Of a DNA stretch of 64,000 nt, positions 44,924 to 54,199 are shown piece by piece. The stretch is from NCBI GenBank assembly GCA_021228405.1, contig JAJQRF010000003.1:452544-516543 (forward strand). Direction: 5' to 3'. Both the position numbers and the translations under genes were made by a program. Below the pieces are notes generated by a model. That model saw nothing but the letters and a program-made list of their open reading frames with translations, made no database searches and was not told the DNA's origin. The DNA is from Pyrinomonadaceae bacterium. Its GTDB lineage: Bacteria > Acidobacteriota > Blastocatellia > Pyrinomonadales > Pyrinomonadaceae. Every line of letters begins with the position of its first letter. The first letter of the stretch is position 1.

Positions 44924-46996
44924 ATGGCAACAACGCAAGACGGCAGATTACTAAAAATCACAACTCCATTGGGAAAGGATGTTTTGCTGATCAATAAATT
45001 ATCGGCAGAAGAAAGTATTTCCGAGCTTTTTTCGTTTGAAGTCGAACTGCTTCACGACGAGGGAGGCGAAGAAGGCTACGAACCGCACGTGGTCGATATT
45101 AACGCTTTGCTCGGGCAGAACGTGTCGATAGAAGTCAAACAGCGCGAAGGAACGACACGCTATTTCAGCGGTATCATCAATCGCTTTTCGCAAGGAGTCC
45201 GTCACCGCCGCTTTACTTTTTATCGCGCCACCATCGTCCCGAAAATCTGGACACTGACGCAGATTCGGCAAAGCAGAATCTTTCAGCATAAGAGTGTTCC
45301 CGATATTTTGAAGGAAGTTTTTCAGGGGTTTGAGGTCGGCTATGAAATTCAGGGCAGTTTTAAGCCGCGAAATTACTGTGTCCAGTATCGTGAATCCGAT
45401 TTCGATTTTGCGTCGCGCCTGATGGAAGAAGAAGGAATTTTTTACTTTTTCGAGCATTCCGACGGCAGTCATAAAATGATCGTTGCCAACACGCCGCAAT
45501 CGCACCGTGATTGCCCGTCGAAAAACCAGATCAAATATTTCCTGAAACCCGAAGAGGAAAATTTCCCGACGCTTATCACGCGTTGGCGCACCGATTACAT
45601 TTTGCAGACCGGAAAGGTGACTTTTTGGGATCATCATTTTCAGTTAACGACTAACAAGTTGGACGCACAACAGCCTTCGCGCTTCAACGTCGGCGGCAAT
45701 CAAAAGCTCGAAGCCTACGATTACCAAGGCGGATATTCTCGCAAATACGACGACATCGACCGCACGGGCGGTGAACGCTCGGACTTAACCAACGTTTTTC
45801 CCGACAAACAAAGAACCGCCGAAAATGCGATGCAATCACTCGACGCACAATATAAAACCGCCGACGGAAGCGGAAACTGCTGTTCGATGACGGCGGGTTA
45901 TCGGTTTAACCTCATCAAGCATCCAACGGCTGAGGTGAACGGACAATACATCATCACGGCGATCAGGCATCAAGCCGAGCAAAATCCCGAATATGTTTCC
46001 GACGAAGAAGTTCAGGAACCGTATGTCAACGACTTTAAATGTCTTTCGCACGGTGCGGGCGCGCCGCCGTTTCGACCTGAACGCAAGACCGAAAAACCCG
46101 TCGTGCGCGGAAGCCAGACGGCAATGGTCGTCGGTCCGGCGGGCGAAGAGATTTTTACGGACAAATACGGACGCGTCAAAGTTCAGTTTCACTGGGACAG
46201 ACAAGGCAAGAACGACGCGGACAGTTCGTGCTGGGTGCGCGTCGGCACGCTTTGGGCTGGCAAACAATGGGGCGTGATTCACATTCCGCGCATCGGACAG
46301 GAAGTAATCATCGACTTTATCGAAGGCGATCCCGATCAGCCGATCATCGTCGGTTCGGTTTACAATCCCGAAACGATGCCGCCTTACACTTTGCCCGACA
46401 ACAAAACGCAAAGCGGCGTGAAAAGCCGTTCGAGTAAGAACGGAACGCCCGACAACTTTAACGAATTTCGTTTTGAAGACAAAAAAGGACAGGAAGAAGT
46501 TTATCTTCACGCCGAAAAAGACTGGACGATTATGGTCGAACACGACAAAAATCAGATCGTCGGTCACGACGAAACGCATCTCGTTAAACACGACCGCACC
46601 AAAACGGTTAACAACGACGAAACGACGACGATCATTCATAATCGAACCGAAACCGTCGGAAGCGGAAGCGATAAAGAAAAGATCACGATCAAAGGTTTTC
46701 GTGAAGAAATGGTCGAGAAAAACGAATCGATCACGATCAAGGAAGACCGCAACCGCGACGTGATCGGCGAACATAAAACGAGCGTCGGCAAGAACGAAAC
46801 GAACAGCGTCACGAAAGACCGCAAGGATAATGTCGGCGGAAGCTATACGCTCTCGGTCACGAACGAAATTACCGAATCGGCGAAAAAAGTGACGATTTCC
46901 GCCGGTGTCGAACTCGTTTTGAACGGTCCGGGCGGGCAGATCAAGATCGGCGCGGACGGCGTGACGATCACGGGCGTTCTGGTCAAGATCAACTAA
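44924..46996 (+). CDS. vgrG: VgrG spike protein (TssI)
   Basis: 690 residues. The gp27-like part includes LFSFEVELLHDEG, YFSGIINRFSQG, RESDFDFASRLMEEEGIFYFF; the gp5-like OB fold has GRVKVQFHWDRQGKNDADSSCWVRVG and GKQWGVIHIPRIGQEVIIDFIEGDPDQPIIVG. The long C-terminal beta-helix shows repeats such as HDETHLVKHDRTKTV and GKNETNSVTKDRKDNVGGSY. No effector domain follows, so cargo is carried by the PAAR-Rhs protein downstream. Confidence 0.96.
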   Translation: MATTQDGRLLKITTPLGKDVLLINKLSAEESISELFSFEVELLHDEGGEEGYEPHVVDINALLGQNVSIEVKQREGTTRYFSGIINRFSQGVRHRRFTFYRATIVPKIWTLTQIRQSRIFQHKSVPDILKEVFQGFEVGYEIQGSFKPRNYCVQYRESDFDFASRLMEEEGIFYFFEHSDGSHKMIVANTPQSHRDCPSKNQIKYFLKPEEENFPTLITRWRTDYILQTGKVTFWDHHFQLTTNKLDAQQPSRFNVGGNQKLEAYDYQGGYSRKYDDIDRTGGERSDLTNVFPDKQRTAENAMQSLDAQYKTADGSGNCCSMTAGYRFNLIKHPTAEVNGQYIITAIRHQAEQNPEYVSDEEVQEPYVNDFKCLSHGAGAPPFRPERKTEKPVVRGSQTAMVVGPAGEEIFTDKYGRVKVQFHWDRQGKNDADSSCWVRVGTLWAGKQWGVIHIPRIGQEVIIDFIEGDPDQPIIVGSVYNPETMPPYTLPDNKTQSGVKSRSSKNGTPDNFNEFRFEDKKGQEEVYLHAEKDWTIMVEHDKNQIVGHDETHLVKHDRTKTVNNDETTTIIHNRTETVGSGSDKEKITIKGFREEMVEKNESITIKEDRNRDVIGEHKTSVGKNETNSVTKDRKDNVGGSYTLSVTNEITESAKKVTISAGVELVLNGPGGQIKIGADGVTITGVLVKIN

Positions 46997-47014
46997 ACTT
47001 TGCGGAGTCTTTAA

Positions 47015-48286
47015 ATGCAGCATATCGTTCAGGAAATAGTTGATACTTTGCAAAATTTCATTGCTGACGAACAGCTTTCTCTGATGCTTATCGAAGCCAA
47101 AGAGGAAGAAGCCGCGCTCATTTTAAAGACCTTTGCAATGGTCGAAGAAGACGAGCAATCGCCCGACATTTATCTGACCTTTGCCGACGATTTTCAGGAT
47201 ACGCGCCGCTATGTCGAACTTATCATCGAACGCCAGCGCGAACAGATCGAACTCGTCAACGCCGAACTCGAAAAGGAAGGCAAACCGCTTATCGAACTGC
47301 TTCCCGCCGGGCTTTCGGAAAGAAATCAGCCGAGCCGTGAAAGATTGATCGATCTTTTCCTGCATACGCGCAAGATCGTCGAACCCGAACGCCTGATAAT
47401 CTGGACATTTTATCCGCTTGCCGATGTTGAAAACGAAGATTTTTATATGAATCTTTTTGAAGAGATAATCCGCAAAACGATCGACGGCGGGATCGAAGGC
47501 ACAAAAATTATTCTGCGCGACACGCCTTCAAACGCTTTCCGTGAAAGATTCGGCTGTGCACCGGATAATCCGAAGGTTTTCTGTTACCGTCCCGAAGTCG
47601 ATTTTCAATCGGTGCTGAAAAAGATCGAGTCACAGGCGAAAAATAAAGACCTTCCGCCCGAAGAACGTGTGCAGAGCGTGATGCTGATGGCGGGCGTTGA
47701 CGTTGCCGAAAAACGTTTTGACGATGCGCTCATAAAAAATGCACAGGTTTTAAAGCATTATCAAAAGACAAAGCAAAAGCAGAACGAATCCGTCGTCCAC
47801 AATAATATCGGCGATATTTATTATTTGCAGGGCGATTACGTGAAAGCGCAGGAAAATTACGAGAAAGCGATCACCATCGCCGTCGAGGAAAAATCTCAGC
47901 CGCTCGTTCTTTACCAGGGAATGAATGTCGGAAATTCGCTTTTTATGCAAAAGCGTTTCGACGAAGCGTTTCCCTATTACGAATCGTCGGAAAAACTTGC
48001 CGAAGTCAACAAAATTCTGATTCAGCAGGTGCAGGCATTGGAACGGATGGGCGACACGCGCCGCGCACAGGAAAAACCCGACGAGGCGATCGAGATTTAC
48101 AATAAAGCCGCCGATCTGTGCCGTGAAAATAAATATAAATACGGCTTGCAGGGGATTTTACAGAGGCTTTGCGAAGTTTACGCGGAAAAACGCGATCAGG
48201 AAAAACACGACGAGTGTAAAAAGGAATTAGACGAAACGCAGGATGAATTAAGAAAAATCGATCCGCATTTCGTGAACGAAAAGTAA
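47015..48286 (+). CDS. TPR protein, probable adaptor/chaperone for the Rhs effector
   Basis: 423 residues, cytosolic. The first 190 residues carry no domain I can name and have a mixed alpha/beta pattern (LMLIEAKEEEAALILKTFAM, RLIIWTFYPLADVENEDFYM). Residues 215-405 are TPR-like helix pairs (HNNIGDIYYLQGDYVKAQENY, MNVGNSLFMQKRFDEAFPYY, RRAQEKPDEAIEIYNKA). It lies between vgrG (18 bp) and the PAAR-Rhs gene (6 bp), where loading adaptors of the DUF4123, DUF1795 or DUF2169 kind are usually encoded. It resembles none of those, so a different adaptor class is inferred. Confidence 0.7.
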   Translation: MQHIVQEIVDTLQNFIADEQLSLMLIEAKEEEAALILKTFAMVEEDEQSPDIYLTFADDFQDTRRYVELIIERQREQIELVNAELEKEGKPLIELLPAGLSERNQPSRERLIDLFLHTRKIVEPERLIIWTFYPLADVENEDFYMNLFEEIIRKTIDGGIEGTKIILRDTPSNAFRERFGCAPDNPKVFCYRPEVDFQSVLKKIESQAKNKDLPPEERVQSVMLMAGVDVAEKRFDDALIKNAQVLKHYQKTKQKQNESVVHNNIGDIYYLQGDYVKAQENYEKAITIAVEEKSQPLVLYQGMNVGNSLFMQKRFDEAFPYYESSEKLAEVNKILIQQVQALERMGDTRRAQEKPDEAIEIYNKAADLCRENKYKYGLQGILQRLCEVYAEKRDQEKHDECKKELDETQDELRKIDPHFVNEK

Positions 48287-48292
48287 GAAATT

Positions 48293-51200
48293 ATGGCAAA
48301 CGGTGACGGTCCGGCAGGACCGATTTCAGCAGTTCAGGGATTTGTCGGAAGCGTGGTCGGCGCAGTGACCGCGCCGGTTGACGCGCTCAATCTGGCGGTC
48401 GCGCAGGCAACGCTCGAAGTCTTGAAATTCTTGCCGAAAATGCCCGCCGCGCGTCTTTACACCGACCTCGTTTTCCAATTCGGTCACAGCCATCCGCACC
48501 CGCCGTCGTTCGGCATCCCGATTCCGAGCACGGGTCCCGTTTTAGCGTCGGGATGTATGAGCGTCTTAATCAACGGTCTGCCTTCGGCGCGCAACGGCGA
48601 TCTCGGATTAGCGGTCTGGTGCGGCGGATATTTCCCGATCTTTGAGATCATCACGGGTTCATCGCACGTTTTTATGGGCGGAGCACGCGCCGCGCGGCAG
48701 GTGATGGACGTAACGCTTCACTGTCTGCCCGATCCTTTGGGCGGAAAATGGGGCATCGGCAAACTCGACATTGCCATGGCGGTTTTCGGGGTCGGGATGA
48801 GCGCGTTAAGTGCCGCCGCCGCCGTTGAAGGCGCGATCGTGGCGCAGGAAGTTGCGAGCGAATCGCAGGGAACTGCCGATGCTGAAGCCGCCGCCGCCGC
48901 CGCCGCCGCCGCCGGAGTCGGCGCAGGTGTCGCCGCCGCACAGCTTGCCGCCGATGCCGCCGCGACCGCGATGGGATTGTTAATGGGCAAAGACCCCGGA
49001 GTCGGTTTCCCGTTCGGAATGATTACGATGGGAAGTCCGAATGTGCTTGTCGGCGGATTTCCGATGCCCGGCTGGATGACGATCCTGAAAGGTCTGGGCA
49101 AACTTCTCAAACCGATCATCCGTAAAATTCAGCTTAAACTTCCGCCCGGCAAAGCCCGCAATGCGCTCTGTCCTTTGACGGGTCATCCGGTCGAAATCGT
49201 GACGGGCAGAATGTTCACGACGCAGACGGATTTTCAGATCGACGGGCGGATTCCGATCAGTTTCGACCGTCTTTACGATACTTCGGCGACCGATTACGAA
49301 AGCGCGCTCGGCTGGGGCTGGACGCATCCGTATGACCAGCATCTCTGGGAAAGCACGCGCTACAATTGTCTGGTTTTACGCAACGAAGAAAACCGGCAGG
49401 TTCGTTTCGACAAACTAAAGATCGGCGAAAGATATTTTCAGCCTCTCGAACGGCTCTGGCTCAAACGCACGGACGAAACCGAATACGAACTTTTCGACTG
49501 CAAAAACGGGCTTTTTTACAAATTCGGGCAAGTCGTCGAAGGCGATTTCAAATCGGAAAGGAACGCGCTTCGCTTAACGGAAATCTTCGACCGTAACGGC
49601 AATCGTCTGCAATTAAAGCACGAAGGCGATCTTTTGACCGAAATAAACGGCGGCGCGGGCGATTTCGTCACGTTTCATTATCACGATTCGGCGGGCAGAA
49701 CGCGCCTTTTCGAGATTCGTCATCATTTGAAAAACGGTCAGAACATTAGTTTGATGAAGTTCGGTTATAACGGCGATTCCGAGTTGATCTCCGCCGCGAA
49801 CCGGACTTACGTGCCGTTCACATATAATTACGAAAATCACCTGCTGACGCGCGAAACCAACCGCAACGGTCTGAGTTTCTATTTTGAATACGACGGCGAC
49901 GATCACAATGCACGGTGCATTCACACCTACGGCGACGGCGGAATTTACGAACGCTGGATAACTTACCTGCCGAAGGCAAAGATCACCAGGGTTAAAGAAG
50001 GAACCGGCGCGGAAACGATCTATCATTATAACGAGCTTGATCTGGTCACGAGGATTTTCAATGCCGAAGGCGGGATTTATCAGTTTGAATACGGCGAATT
50101 TGGCGAACTTTTGAAGGAAACCGACGAGGTCGGACGCGTTCGCACTTATACATACGACGAACAATTCAACCGCACTTCGGTTACTCAGCCGGACGGCGCG
50201 AAACTCGAAATAGTTTTCGATGAATATTGTCTGCCCGTTAAATATATCGATGAAGTCGGCGGAGAATGGATCGAGGAACGCGATGCGGCGGGCAATCTTG
50301 TCGCCGCGATCACGCCGCTCAATGCACAGCGCGAATACGAATACAATCGTTTCGGCGACCTCGTCAAATACCGCAACGCGCTCGGCGACGAAACGCTTCT
50401 GGAATGGACGGAAGGCGGTCTGATTGCTTCCGTTATCAAACCGCTCGGCGGCAGAACGGATTATCTCCGCAACGGGCGCGGACTGATCGAAACCGTCGTC
50501 AACGATTTTACAAAACTCAAATATCAATACGCCTACGACGATGCGGGACGCATCAAGCGAATCACCGAAACGAATGCGCGCGGCGAAATGATCTCGGTCG
50601 AGAAATTCGAGTATGACGACCAGGACAATCTCGTTTTATACATCGATTCGATCGGCAGTAAAACGACTTATAAATACACGGGCTTGGATAAGATCGCCGA
50701 AAAGACGAACGCTCTGGGCGGCACGCGAAGATTCAAATACGACATCGAAGAACGCGTTACCGAACTCATCAACGAACGCGGCGAAAGTCATTTTTACGGC
50801 TACGATCTGATCGACCGCATCGTTTCCGAAACGCGTTTCGACGGTGCGAAAACCGTTTATCAATACAATCAGGCGGACGATCTCGTTTATCAGAAAGATG
50901 CGCTCGGACGCGAAATATTCTATCGTCACGACGAATGCGGCAGAATCGTCACGCGCCTGCGCAACGATGCCACGAGCGTTCAATATGCTTATGATCCGTG
51001 CGGCAGAGTGATTTCCGCCCGCAATGGCGATACCGAAGTAAAACTGACCTACGATGCCGACTGGCGAACCGCTTCGGAAACGCAGAACGGGCAGACCATC
51101 GTTTACGAATACGACGGCGAAAACCGGCGCACCGCCCGCAAATTGCGCGGCTTGGAAAACGTTTCGGGCAACGTCGAATACGGCTACGATGCCGAGGGCA

Positions 51201-52723
51201 ATCTTTCGACGGTGAAGATCGGCGGGCAGGAAATAAACTACCGGCGCGACGTTTTAGGCAGATTGACCGAAAAGATTTTGCCGAACGGTTTGCAGGAACG
51301 CTTTGATTACGACATCAACGGATTTTTGCAGAATCAGAAGGTCACGGTCGGCGGCGGACGCGAGATCGTCAAACGCGGCTATGAATGGAATGCACTCGGC
51401 AACCTCGTCGGCATCAACGATTCCCTGCGCGGCGCGCGGCGTTACCGTTACGATTCGCTCGACCGTCTGAGCCGTGTCGAAAGAATCATTTCCGACCAGA
51501 ACGTGACGCGTCCCGAAGACAAACAGAATCTGCCGAAAACGGGCAGTGAAATTCCCGTCGAAAAACGCATCTGGCAAGCCGACAACAGCGGTCTGGAAGC
51601 CGGACAAACACGTGAGATCGAAGAATTTCAATACGATGCGGACGGCAACCTGACCGAACGCAACAGCAACGTGCGCGGGGTGCGTCAATTTTCCTACGGT
51701 CGCGGTGATCGGCTCGAACAACAGGACAAGATTCGCTATATTTACGACGCAGTCGGAAATCTCGTGCAAAAACAGCTTGCCAACGGCGAATCGATCCGCT
51801 ACGAATACAATGCCGATAATCAATTGGTCGGCGTTTCGAGCGAGGCGGGCGGAAAAGTAACATTTCGATACGATGCTTTTGGTCGCCGAACCGCGAAAAT
51901 AACCGACAAAGGCACGACATCCTTCCTTTGGGACGGCGAAGTTTTGCTCGGCGAACAAAAGGACGTTTTCTGCGAATACGTTCACGAAAAATTTACGCCG
52001 ATCGCTAAATTCCAGAATTTTCAGGTTCAAACCTATCACACCGACTATCTCGGCACGCCGAAGGAAGTCAGCGGCGCGGACGGAAGCCTGATCTGGCAGG
52101 GAAACTACGACGAATTCGGCAAGGTTTCCGAGGTCAAAAAACAGACTGAACAAAACCTTCGTTTCCAGGGACAATACGAGGACGCGGAAACCGGGCTTTA
52201 CTACAACCGCTACCGTTATTACGATGCCGATTCGGGCAGATATATCAACCAGGACCCGATCACCGTTCTCGGCGGTCTGAATTTTTACCGTTACGGCTTA
52301 AATCCGCTGATGTGGACAGACCCGTTCGGCTTGGTCAAGAAGAAAAAAGCTGAAAAAGTTCCCGCGAAACCCGGAATTTACATTCTGACCGACCCCGACA
52401 CGAATGAATCTTATGTCGGACAGGGCGTTGATATGGAAAACAGATTGTCGCAGACCGATCATAAAAAAGCGCAGGAAATGCTCGACCGCCCGAACGTCAA
52501 GGTGCAGGTCGTCGAGGTCGATCTCGGCACGGCAACGACACAGGCGGACAAGAAGCGCATCCTTTCGCGCTATGAACAAGAGCAGTTTGAGTTCCAGGAG
52601 AAAAAAGGATACACGATGCTGAACGATCCGAAATGTCCGCCCGAATCGGCGAAAAAACGAGCGCGCAACGAAGGCGTTATTGCAACGCACGGCGCAAAGA
52701 AAAAACGCAAGAAAACGTGCTAA
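48293..52723 (+). CDS. PAAR-Rhs polymorphic T6SS effector with C-terminal GIY-YIG nuclease
   Basis: 1476 residues. Hydrophobic N-terminal region, PAAR-like segment (FGIPIPSTGPVLASGCMSV, GLPSARNGDLGLAVWCGGYF), an alanine helix made by a GCC tract, and a second glycine-rich PAAR-like block (MGSPNVLVGGFPMPG). From about residue 285 (PLTGHPVEIVTGRMFTTQTD) come the Rhs shell with many YD repeats (YEYDGENRRTARK, FRYDAFGRRTAKI) and the closing core motif (YYNRYRYYDADSGRYINQD ... DPFGL). The last about 125 residues are a GIY-YIG fold: GIY at 1361-1363, YVG at 1374-1376, Arg1384, Glu1428/1430, Asn1444, then a lysine-rich tail. It should nick or cut DNA in rival cells. The tip PAAR sits on VgrG. Confidence 0.9.
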   Translation: MANGDGPAGPISAVQGFVGSVVGAVTAPVDALNLAVAQATLEVLKFLPKMPAARLYTDLVFQFGHSHPHPPSFGIPIPSTGPVLASGCMSVLINGLPSARNGDLGLAVWCGGYFPIFEIITGSSHVFMGGARAARQVMDVTLHCLPDPLGGKWGIGKLDIAMAVFGVGMSALSAAAAVEGAIVAQEVASESQGTADAEAAAAAAAAAGVGAGVAAAQLAADAAATAMGLLMGKDPGVGFPFGMITMGSPNVLVGGFPMPGWMTILKGLGKLLKPIIRKIQLKLPPGKARNALCPLTGHPVEIVTGRMFTTQTDFQIDGRIPISFDRLYDTSATDYESALGWGWTHPYDQHLWESTRYNCLVLRNEENRQVRFDKLKIGERYFQPLERLWLKRTDETEYELFDCKNGLFYKFGQVVEGDFKSERNALRLTEIFDRNGNRLQLKHEGDLLTEINGGAGDFVTFHYHDSAGRTRLFEIRHHLKNGQNISLMKFGYNGDSELISAANRTYVPFTYNYENHLLTRETNRNGLSFYFEYDGDDHNARCIHTYGDGGIYERWITYLPKAKITRVKEGTGAETIYHYNELDLVTRIFNAEGGIYQFEYGEFGELLKETDEVGRVRTYTYDEQFNRTSVTQPDGAKLEIVFDEYCLPVKYIDEVGGEWIEERDAAGNLVAAITPLNAQREYEYNRFGDLVKYRNALGDETLLEWTEGGLIASVIKPLGGRTDYLRNGRGLIETVVNDFTKLKYQYAYDDAGRIKRITETNARGEMISVEKFEYDDQDNLVLYIDSIGSKTTYKYTGLDKIAEKTNALGGTRRFKYDIEERVTELINERGESHFYGYDLIDRIVSETRFDGAKTVYQYNQADDLVYQKDALGREIFYRHDECGRIVTRLRNDATSVQYAYDPCGRVISARNGDTEVKLTYDADWRTASETQNGQTIVYEYDGENRRTARKLRGLENVSGNVEYGYDAEGNLSTVKIGGQEINYRRDVLGRLTEKILPNGLQERFDYDINGFLQNQKVTVGGGREIVKRGYEWNALGNLVGINDSLRGARRYRYDSLDRLSRVERIISDQNVTRPEDKQNLPKTGSEIPVEKRIWQADNSGLEAGQTREIEEFQYDADGNLTERNSNVRGVRQFSYGRGDRLEQQDKIRYIYDAVGNLVQKQLANGESIRYEYNADNQLVGVSSEAGGKVTFRYDAFGRRTAKITDKGTTSFLWDGEVLLGEQKDVFCEYVHEKFTPIAKFQNFQVQTYHTDYLGTPKEVSGADGSLIWQGNYDEFGKVSEVKKQTEQNLRFQGQYEDAETGLYYNRYRYYDADSGRYINQDPITVLGGLNFYRYGLNPLMWTDPFGLVKKKKAEKVPAKPGIYILTDPDTNESYVGQGVDMENRLSQTDHKKAQEMLDRPNVKVQVVEVDLGTATTQADKKRILSRYEQEQFEFQEKKGYTMLNDPKCPPESAKKRARNEGVIATHGAKKKRKKTC

Positions 52724-52734
52724 AATTGCTCGGT

Positions 52735-53673
52735 ATGGCAAAAATGAAATTTATCACGCAGAGAAGACAGACTTTTTTTCAGGCGGAAAAAGAGTTTCGT
52801 TTCTGCACGGGCGCAAAGAAAACTTACGACGAAAATTATCGTGAAGACGGCTACGGCTTTATCGAATGGGACGCGCAAATCTCCGGAATCCCGGTCGAAA
52901 AAGTAAAACTGCTGATCGTCGAACCCGGCAAACCGCAGATCAAAAAAGCCGTCCTTCCCGCTTTCGTGTTCGGTCTTTCAAAGCTCGAACACATCGTTTT
53001 CGACATCAGTTTTCTGAAAAACAAACAAGCTGAAAAACTTCCCGCTTCACTGCGTTCGATGATGCTTTCGCGCCGCCTTGCCTTCAAGGACATCGTGCAG
53101 GATTTGGTCAAAAATAAGGTCGAATGGCAGGACGGCACACGGCTCGAAAATCTCGAAGCCCTTTTCATCATCGCCGATGAGGAAAAAGAAAAGATCACGA
53201 CCAGGCTTTCCGCCGAAAATCTGCCCGGCTTAAAATATCTCGGCTTCAAATTCACGAATAAGAACGAACTCGAAACCTTCAGCCGTTTCAGCGACCTGAC
53301 CGATCTCGAACTTGGCGATTTGCGCGATTTCCCGCTCTTTGAACACATCGCCCATCTACCGCTCTACTCGCTCGACCTGACGGGCACGGGTAACAAATTT
53401 GACATTTCAGGCTTAAAAAATCTGAAAACGCTCAAATATTTACGGCTTAACGGCATCCGCCCGGAGATCGACTGCAACATCTTCACCGAACTCCCCGAAC
53501 TGACCGAACTCGTCGTCCTCAACTCCAAAAAAATCCTCAATGTCGAAGCTCTTTTAGACTGCCGAAACCTGAAAAGCATCAACTTCCTGGATTGCGCCGA
53601 CCCCTTCAAAAAAGGTATTAAAGATAAATTCAACGAAGACAATTACGAGATTTTAGAGATCAAATACGCGTGA
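52735..53673 (+). CDS. LRR-like protein, probable immunity protein for the Rhs nuclease
   Basis: 312 residues from ATG 52735, 11 bp after the effector stop; upstream in-frame extension overlaps the toxin and is rejected. No signal peptide. After about 110 residues it has leucine-rich repeats of irregular type (LENLEALFIIADEE, LPGLKYLGFKF, FSDLTDLELGDLRDF, LPLYSLDLTGTGN, LKNLKTLKYLRLNG, LPELTELVVLNSK, CRNLKSINFLDCAD). The position and cytosolic nature suggest it binds and blocks the GIY-YIG domain. LRR immunity proteins are uncommon, so this is inference. Confidence 0.6.
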   Translation: MAKMKFITQRRQTFFQAEKEFRFCTGAKKTYDENYREDGYGFIEWDAQISGIPVEKVKLLIVEPGKPQIKKAVLPAFVFGLSKLEHIVFDISFLKNKQAEKLPASLRSMMLSRRLAFKDIVQDLVKNKVEWQDGTRLENLEALFIIADEEKEKITTRLSAENLPGLKYLGFKFTNKNELETFSRFSDLTDLELGDLRDFPLFEHIAHLPLYSLDLTGTGNKFDISGLKNLKTLKYLRLNGIRPEIDCNIFTELPELTELVVLNSKKILNVEALLDCRNLKSINFLDCADPFKKGIKDKFNEDNYEILEIKYA

Positions 53674-53836
53674 ACGAATAACAAAACTTCAATCAATAAG
53701 TAAACTGTCTGAAGTCTTCTCGCCTTACGATTATTGCGTCTGTTCAGCTTCCGCGAAATAAACGAAACAGTGATATAAAAGATTAACCAAAACATCTTTC
53801 AGTTTTGCTTCGATTTGTGGCAAAATCGTAACCGAT

Positions 53837-54196
53837 ATGCGAATCACATTTCGTTTAGGAGAATTGTTCTGCGGTCCGGGCGGCATTGCGCTCGGCGCGA
53901 GAATGGCTTCTGAAACAAACAACCCGACAAATTACCGTATCTCTCACGTCTGGGCGACGGATTACGATAAAGACACCTGTAAAACATACAGCCAAAACAT
54001 CTGCGGCAAGGAACATTCAAAAACCGTCATTCACGAAGACATTCGCACTCTCGACATTAAAAAACTCGAAAAAATTTCAAATATCGACGCGCTCGCGTTC
54101 GGTTTTCCGTGCAACGACTTTTCCATTGTCGGTGAACAAAAAGGCATTGACGGCGTTTTCGGTCCGCTTTATCAATACGGCATCAACCTTTTGTAA
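53837..54196 (+). pseudogene. Truncated C5-cytosine DNA methyltransferase
   Basis: 119 residues of a protein that is normally 300-450 long. Motif I (LGELFCGPGGIALGARMA) and motif IV with the catalytic Cys92 (FGFPCNDFSIVGEQKGIDG) are intact, but it stops right after GPLYQYGINLL. Motifs VI, VIII, IX, X and the target-recognition domain are missing. No remaining C-terminal fragment is found before the endonuclease gene, which starts four bases later. An internal deletion is likely and no methylation activity is expected. Confidence 0.8.
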
Positions 54197-54199
54197 ATT

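Noticed and set aside
45836..47053. Long minus-strand open frame of 405 codons opposite vgrG
   Set aside because: Antisense to the gp5 and beta-helix parts of VgrG; its low-complexity Arg/Asp/Phe text mirrors the repeated codons of the sense strand.
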